Positions 59,472 through 64,000 of a stretch of DNA of 64,000 nt are shown piece after piece. Source of the DNA: DATHBD01 sp035296325. Its GTDB lineage: Bacteria > Actinomycetota > Actinomycetes > Mycobacteriales > Micromonosporaceae. The stretch is from positions 73,936 to 137,935 of the forward strand of contig DATHBD010000014.1 of NCBI GenBank assembly GCA_035296325.1, given 5' to 3'. The notes below the pieces were generated by a model. The model was not told the DNA's origin. It saw only the letters and a program-made list of their open reading frames with translations, and searched no databases. Position numbers and translations under genes: made by a program. The stretch's first letter is position 1; every line of letters starts with the position of its first letter.

Positions 59472-60923
59472 ATGGCACGGGTCAAAGAGTTCGCCCTGCC
59501 CGACCTGGGTGAAGGGCTCACCGAAGGCGAGATCCTGAGCTGGCTGGTGTCGGTGGGTGACACCGTCACGCAGAACCAGCCGATCGTCGAGGTGGAGACG
59601 GCCAAGGCGGCTGTCGAGATCCCGGCGAAGTGGGCCGGTCAGGTCACCGCGATCTTCCACGCGGCCGGCGCCACCGTCGAGGTCGGTACGCCGATCATCG
59701 CGATCGACACCGAGCCCGGCGCGGTTGCCGACGCCGCCATCGAGGCACTGGTGGAGGACGGGCTGATCGGCGGCACGGCGCCGGGCGGACGGACCTCGGT
59801 CCTCGTCGGGTACGGCCCGCGAACCACCGTCGCCAAACGCCGCCCGCGCCTGCACGACGCCGCCCCGCCGGCGTCGTCGCCGCCCGCGCCCCCCGCGCCC
59901 CCCGCTCCCGCCGCGGCACCGGCGCCCGTGCCCGTCGGGCACACCGCGCCGGCCGCCCACAACGGGCCGGCCCCCCACACCGCGCCGGCCCCCCACACCG
60001 CGCCCGCCGCGCCGCCGGCGGGGACGGGTGTGCAGGCCAAGCCGCCGGTCCGCAAGCTCGCCCGGGACCTCGGCATCGACCTCGTCGCGATGGCCGGCAC
60101 CGGGCCCGGCGGCGTGATCACCCGCGACGACGTGCTGGCCGCCCACCACCGCGCCACCGTCCCGGCCCACACCGGTGATCCGGCCTCGAACGGTTCGATC
60201 GCGATCGGCTCCACCGGGAACGGTGAGCGGGAACGCCGGATCGCGGTCAAGGGCGTCCGCAAGCTCACCGCCGAGCACATGGTGGCGAGCGCCTTCACCG
60301 CGCCACACGTCACCGAGTTCCTCACCGTCGACGTGACCCGGACGATGCGCACGCTGGAGCGGCTCCGCGGCCGACCGGAATGGCGGGACACCCGGGTGAA
60401 CCCGCTCCTGCTGGTCGCCAAGGCGGTGCTCGTGGCGATCGGCCGGCATCCCATGATCAATTCAACCTGGGCCGGCCACGAGATCGTGGTCAAGGAGTAC
60501 GTCAACCTCGGCATCGCGGCCGCCACCGACCGCGGCCTGATCGTGCCCAACATTCCCGACGCCGGGCGGCTGTCCCTGCGGGAACTGGCCGACGCCATGC
60601 AGGCGCTGGTCAGCACGGCCAAGGAGGGGCGCACCACCCCGGCCGCCATGACCGGAGGGACCTTCACGATCACCAACGTCGGCGTCTTCGGCGTCGACAC
60701 CGGTACGCCGATCCTGCCGCCGGGGGAGGCTGCCATCCTCGCGTTCGGCGCCATCCGCGAGGCGCCGTGGGTCCACCGCGGCAAGGTGCGGGTCCGGTCG
60801 GTGACGACGCTCGCGCTCTCGTTCGACCATCGGATCATCGACGGTGAGCTCGGGTCGAAGTTCCTCCGCGACGTCGGCGCCTTCCTGACCGACCCGGGCT
60901 CCACGCTGCTCGCCTGGACCTGA
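59472..60923 (+). CDS. pdhC: Dihydrolipoamide acyltransferase E2 component
   Basis: A 483-residue E2 enzyme. One lipoyl domain (residues 1-75) has the lipoylated lysine K45 in EVETAKAAVEI. An Ala/Pro linker (about 135-190) joins it to an E3-binding domain (RKLARDLGIDLVAMAGTGPGG). The catalytic domain contains SFDHRIIDGELGSKFL with the active histidine, and GTFTITNVGVFGVD. GGAG precedes the ATG 16 bases after the E1 beta stop. No E3 (dihydrolipoamide dehydrogenase) gene is in the window, so it must be shared from elsewhere. Confidence 0.94.
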   Translation: MARVKEFALPDLGEGLTEGEILSWLVSVGDTVTQNQPIVEVETAKAAVEIPAKWAGQVTAIFHAAGATVEVGTPIIAIDTEPGAVADAAIEALVEDGLIGGTAPGGRTSVLVGYGPRTTVAKRRPRLHDAAPPASSPPAPPAPPAPAAAPAPVPVGHTAPAAHNGPAPHTAPAPHTAPAAPPAGTGVQAKPPVRKLARDLGIDLVAMAGTGPGGVITRDDVLAAHHRATVPAHTGDPASNGSIAIGSTGNGERERRIAVKGVRKLTAEHMVASAFTAPHVTEFLTVDVTRTMRTLERLRGRPEWRDTRVNPLLLVAKAVLVAIGRHPMINSTWAGHEIVVKEYVNLGIAAATDRGLIVPNIPDAGRLSLRELADAMQALVSTAKEGRTTPAAMTGGTFTITNVGVFGVDTGTPILPPGEAAILAFGAIREAPWVHRGKVRVRSVTTLALSFDHRIIDGELGSKFLRDVGAFLTDPGSTLLAWT

Positions 60924-61147
60924 CCGCCGAGCGCACGGCCTGACCGCTGCGGCGCGTCGGGAACTGTCCGTTCGCGCGTGCGCACTGTCCATCCGGCGGG
61001 GCCCCGGCGACGGGTCGCGGCCCAGGTCGGCCGCGCCGGGTCAGATCGGATGGGCGGTGCCGGGTACGGTTAGGACCCAGCCCCGGACCATCCGGGAGCA
61101 GGAGACCAAGGCGCGGTCACGACGCATCCGTGGATGAGGAGACTTCC

Positions 61148-62008
61148 ATGACGGCCGACGATTCGCCGCCCGACACCCACCCGGGCCGGACGTACCGGGC
61201 CAGCGCGTCGGTGCCGTCGCAGGGTTCCCCGGCCGCACCGCCGCCGGGGAGTCCGTTGCCGCCGAGGGCTCCCCAGCCGGCGCCGCCCGCGCCCTACCTG
61301 CCCGAGGGCTACCGGCAGACCGCGGGCTACGGCCAGCCCGAAAGCCACGGTCAGCCCGAAAGCCACGGCCAGCCACCGTCCTCCGGAGCGCCGGCCTACC
61401 CTCCCGCCCCGGCCGGCAGCCCGTGGGGGCCCCCGCCCGGCCCCGGCGGCGGCAACGCCCCCGCGCAGTACGACCCGGCCCAGTACGACCCGGCCCAGTA
61501 CGACGCGGGCCAGTACAACCCGGCGCAGTACGACCAGGCCCGGTACAACCCGGCGCAGTACGACCGCTCGTCCGAGTCGATGTACGGCTCGGGGGCGTAC
61601 GGGTCCACGGTGTATGGCCAACCGCCGTCCTCAGGTGCACCCGCGCCGGACGGCTCACCCTCCTTCGGGCCTCCGCCGGGCGGACCGCCCGGCGGTCCGG
61701 CTCCCAAGCGCCGCCGCGGTCTGGTCATCGGCCTCGTCGTCGGCGCCGTGCTGCTGCTGCTCGCCATCGCCGCGACCGGCATCACGATCGCGCTCAACCG
61801 CAGCGCCACCGACTTCGCCGTGAACTCGTGCGTCAAGCGGGACGGCGAAAACGCGGTCAAGGCCGACTGCGGCGAGGACGGCGCGTACACGGTCGTGTCG
61901 AAGGTCGCCAAGCGGGAGGACTGCCCGGACCAGAACGAACCGCACGTGAAGCTGGAGCGCGACGGCGGCAACGATCAGGTGCTCTGCCTGCGCCCCACCT
62001 CCCGGTAG
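61148..62008 (+). CDS. LppU/SCO3897-like membrane protein with Pro/Tyr-rich cytosolic repeats
   Basis: A 286-residue protein. The N-terminal 190 residues are disordered and repetitive, including repeats around QYDPAQYDPAQYD and GQPESHGQPESHGQ. A membrane helix follows RRRG (VIGLVVGAVLLLLAIAATGITIAL, about 203-226). The small external domain (DFAVNSCVKRDGENAVKADCGEDG onward, with four cysteines) matches the LppU/SCO3897-type actinobacterial family, role unknown. GAGGAG seven bases before ATG 61148 decides the start over the upstream GTG. Confidence 0.75.
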   Translation: MTADDSPPDTHPGRTYRASASVPSQGSPAAPPPGSPLPPRAPQPAPPAPYLPEGYRQTAGYGQPESHGQPESHGQPPSSGAPAYPPAPAGSPWGPPPGPGGGNAPAQYDPAQYDPAQYDAGQYNPAQYDQARYNPAQYDRSSESMYGSGAYGSTVYGQPPSSGAPAPDGSPSFGPPPGGPPGGPAPKRRRGLVIGLVVGAVLLLLAIAATGITIALNRSATDFAVNSCVKRDGENAVKADCGEDGAYTVVSKVAKREDCPDQNEPHVKLERDGGNDQVLCLRPTSR

Positions 62009-62018
62009 GTACCGCTCG

Positions 62019-63863
62019 ATGCCCACCGAGCCGAGGGTCCGCGCGCCCGAGCTGCGGGGCCGCGCCTGGTTGAACACCGGCGACCGCACCCTCACCCTGG
62101 CCGACCTGCGGGGCCGCTTCGTGCTGCTCGACTTCTGGACCTTCTGCTGCATCAACTGCCTGCATGTGATCGATGAACTTCGACCGTTGGAGGAGCGTCA
62201 CCGCGACCATCTCGTGGTGATCGGGGTGCACTCGCCGAAGTTCGAGCACGAGAAGGACCCCGCTGCCGTGGCGGCCGCCGTGGAGCGGTACGGCGTTCAC
62301 CATCCGGTGCTCGACGACCCGACGATGCGGATGTGGCAGGAGTACACGGCGAAGGCCTGGCCGACGCTCTGCCTGATCGACCCGGAGGGCTACGTCGTGG
62401 CGACGATGGCCGGCGAGGGGCACGTCGACGGCCTGACCCGACTGCTGGACGAACTCATCGAGGTACATCGCACGAAGGGCACCCTCGCGCCCGCGGGCCC
62501 GTTCCAGCCGACAGCGGCGGAGGCGGGAACGGACCGGGCCGCGACGCCGCTGCGCTTCCCCGGCAAGGCGCTCGTCCTGCCGGCCGGCACGCTGCTGGTG
62601 GCCGACTCGGCCAACCACCGCCTCGTCGAGGTGGCGGCGGACGGCCACACGCCGGTGCGTTCCATCGGCGACGGCACCCGCGGCCGGGTGGACGGCCGCC
62701 CGAACCGGGCGCGGTTCGCCGAGCCCGGCGGGCTGTGCCTGCTGCCCCGGCACGTCGCCGAGATCGCCGGGTACGACGTTGTGGTCGCCGACACCGTCAA
62801 CCACCTGCTGCGCGGCGTACGCCTGGACACCGGCGACGTCACGACGGTCGCCGGCAGCGGACGGCCCTGGCGCGGCGGCGTCGACTTCGCCCCGCACGAC
62901 TCCCTGGTGGTGGACCTCTCCTCGCCGTGGGACGTGGCCTGGTTCGACGAACGGGTCATCGTCGCGATGGCCGGCAGCCACCAGCTCTGGTGGTTCGACC
63001 CGGTCAAGCGCACCGCGGGCAGCTACGCCGGTACGGATGTCGAGGCGCTCCGCGACGGCGCGCTCGAGCAGGCCTGGATGGCACAGCCGTCCGGCCTGTC
63101 CGCGTCGCCGGACGGCACCCGGCTCTGGGTGGTGGACAGCGAATCGAGTGCGTTGCGCTGGGTCGGCGGTGGCGAACTGCACACCGCCGTCGGCCAGGGA
63201 CTCTTCGACTTCGGGCACGTCGACGGGCCGGCGTCGGCCGCGCTGCTGCAGCACCCGCTGGGCGTGCTCGCGCTGCCCGACGGCACCGTACTCGTCGCCG
63301 ACACGTACAACAGCGCCGTCCGCCGCTTCGATCCGCGCACCGCGACGGTGTCCACCGTGGCGACCGGCCTGGCCGAGCCGAGCGACCTGGTCCGCACCGC
63401 CGACGGCGTCGTACTGGTCATCGAGTCGGCCGCGCACCGGCTCACGCCGCTGGCGCTCGACGCCGAGGCGGCCGCCACCGGCGAGCGGCACCGCACCGAG
63501 CGCCCACCCTCCGTACTCGCTCCGGGCGAGGTGGTCCTGGAAGTGATCTTCGAGCCGGGGCCCGGTTCCAGGTTCGATGAGTCCTTCGGCCCGGCGACCC
63601 GGTTGGAGGTCTCGGCGTCGCCACCCGGGCTGTTGCTTGCCGGTGCCGGCACCACCACCGACCTGCACCGCCGGCTGGTGCTCTCCGATGCGGTGCCGAC
63701 CGGCGTACTGCAGGTCAGCGCGCAGGCCGCGACCTGCGATGCGGCGGCGGCGCACCCCGCGTGCCACCTGACCCGCCAGGACTGGGGCGTCCCGGTGCGG
63801 GTGGCGGCCGACGGCGCCGGCCAGCTCGCGCTCGTCCTGCGCGGCGTGGACGCGGCTACCTAG
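62019..63863 (+). CDS. Thioredoxin-NHL repeat protein
   Basis: A 614-residue protein joining an N-terminal thioredoxin-like domain (residues 1-150; CXXC as C44-I-N-C47 in TFCCINCLHV, cis-Pro in AKAWPTLCLID) to NHL beta-propeller repeats (about 165-480; LVADSANHRLVEV, VVADTVNHLLRGV, LVADTYNSAVRRF). A small C-terminal domain contains two cysteines. No signal peptide was seen, so it is probably cytosolic. NHL-thioredoxin fusions are conserved in actinobacteria and other bacteria; function is unproven, perhaps redox-linked binding. It ends exactly where an IS630-like element appears to begin. Confidence 0.92.
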   Translation: MPTEPRVRAPELRGRAWLNTGDRTLTLADLRGRFVLLDFWTFCCINCLHVIDELRPLEERHRDHLVVIGVHSPKFEHEKDPAAVAAAVERYGVHHPVLDDPTMRMWQEYTAKAWPTLCLIDPEGYVVATMAGEGHVDGLTRLLDELIEVHRTKGTLAPAGPFQPTAAEAGTDRAATPLRFPGKALVLPAGTLLVADSANHRLVEVAADGHTPVRSIGDGTRGRVDGRPNRARFAEPGGLCLLPRHVAEIAGYDVVVADTVNHLLRGVRLDTGDVTTVAGSGRPWRGGVDFAPHDSLVVDLSSPWDVAWFDERVIVAMAGSHQLWWFDPVKRTAGSYAGTDVEALRDGALEQAWMAQPSGLSASPDGTRLWVVDSESSALRWVGGGELHTAVGQGLFDFGHVDGPASAALLQHPLGVLALPDGTVLVADTYNSAVRRFDPRTATVSTVATGLAEPSDLVRTADGVVLVIESAAHRLTPLALDAEAAATGERHRTERPPSVLAPGEVVLEVIFEPGPGSRFDESFGPATRLEVSASPPGLLLAGAGTTTDLHRRLVLSDAVPTGVLQVSAQAATCDAAAAHPACHLTRQDWGVPVRVAADGAGQLALVLRGVDAAT

Positions 63864-64000
63864 TGTCCCGCGCCTGAAATTCGTTTTCTAAATGGTAGTG
63901 TGGCTTCATGTCTGGACGTGGTCGGCCGAAGGCAGCCCTGATTCTGACCGATGAGGAACGGGCCACGCTGACGCGTTGGTCGCAACGCGCGAAGAGCGCG
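63861..64000 (+). mobile_element. IS630-type insertion sequence, left end (partial)
   Basis: The sequence changes abruptly at 63861, right at CTAG, a target type (TA duplication) used by IS630-family elements. GTGTCCCGCGCCTGAAATTC would be the start of the left terminal repeat. The following 45 bases are A+T-rich compared with the rest of the window and lead into a transposase start. The right end is outside the window. Confidence 0.65.
63908..64000 (+). CDS. IS630 family transposase (partial, N-terminus only)
   Basis: Only 31 residues are visible before the window ends: MSGRGRPKAALILTDEERA, then TLTRWSQRAKSA. This opening, with an Asp-Glu-Glu-Arg helix leading to a helix-turn-helix, is typical of actinobacterial IS630 transposases. 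The catalytic DDE part lies beyond base 64000. Start is ATG 63908; the ribosome site is weak. Confidence 0.75.
   Translation, partial: MSGRGRPKAALILTDEERATLTRWSQRAKSA

Overview
The window is very GC-rich, gene-dense DNA from an actinobacterium. Many GTG starts, start/stop-overlapping operons, a bldC gene, XRE-DUF5753/DUF397 regulator genes, a SigK/RskA pair, the futalosine route to menaquinone and system II cytochrome c maturation together point to a spore-forming, Micromonospora-like member of the Micromonosporaceae. The family name is inference; no rRNA or tRNA gene was seen.

Layout. 1-4804: the sigK-rskA stress pair, then a complete phenylacetyl-CoA epoxidase operon (paaABCDE, minus strand) behind a palindromic operator candidate. 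4949-10643: a secreted serine hydrolase with penicillin-recognising motifs, mqnA, and two tandem paralogues of a secreted multi-domain repeat protein, one frameshifted and 3'-truncated. 10879-13699: a MazEF-type toxin-antitoxin pair and a HelD-like ATPase. 13818-16890: a btuFCD vitamin B12 importer under a cobalamin riboswitch whose last hairpin covers part of the btuF ribosome binding site. 17017-22270: an M14 carboxypeptidase, a DUF4229 membrane protein, a DUF559 protein and mqnE, with a repeat-rich 616-base gap. 22401-27674: an NlpC/P60 hydrolase, a Pro-rich zinc-ribbon membrane protein and a DEAD-box helicase. 28146-31384: bldC, then mqnL-mqnP-mqnM. 31798-37648: a coupled six-gene operon, hemL - phosphatase - tlpA - ccdA - resB - ccsB, joining haem precursor supply to cytochrome c assembly.

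37798-45401 is a signalling island: a STAS anti-sigma antagonist, a stand-alone response regulator, a 1460-residue soluble hybrid histidine kinase with an array of 276-bp HAMP units, and a divergent kinase-GAF-SpoIIE phosphatase. Together these look like a partner-switching circuit. 45396-53749 holds mixed metabolic and unknown genes: thiolase, beta-propeller lipoprotein, a possible TY-Chap-like protein, mobA/DUF6457/fdhD and DUF4192. 53856-57129 holds a GNAT gene, an XRE-DUF5753/DUF397 unit with two small divergent ORFs, and a Pro/Gly-rich membrane protein. 57366-60923 encodes an E1alpha-E1beta-E2 2-oxoacid dehydrogenase. The window ends with an LppU-like membrane protein, a thioredoxin-NHL protein and the left end of an IS630-type insertion sequence.

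The least explained structure lies between genes. One family of palindromic elements has three copies (13.7, 20.5 and 20.9 kb), all between convergent genes; two of them flank a 31-bp tandem repeat. A second family is a 40-bp palindrome with two copies (27.7 and 31.6 kb). All functional statements come from reading motifs and gene context; no database search was run.
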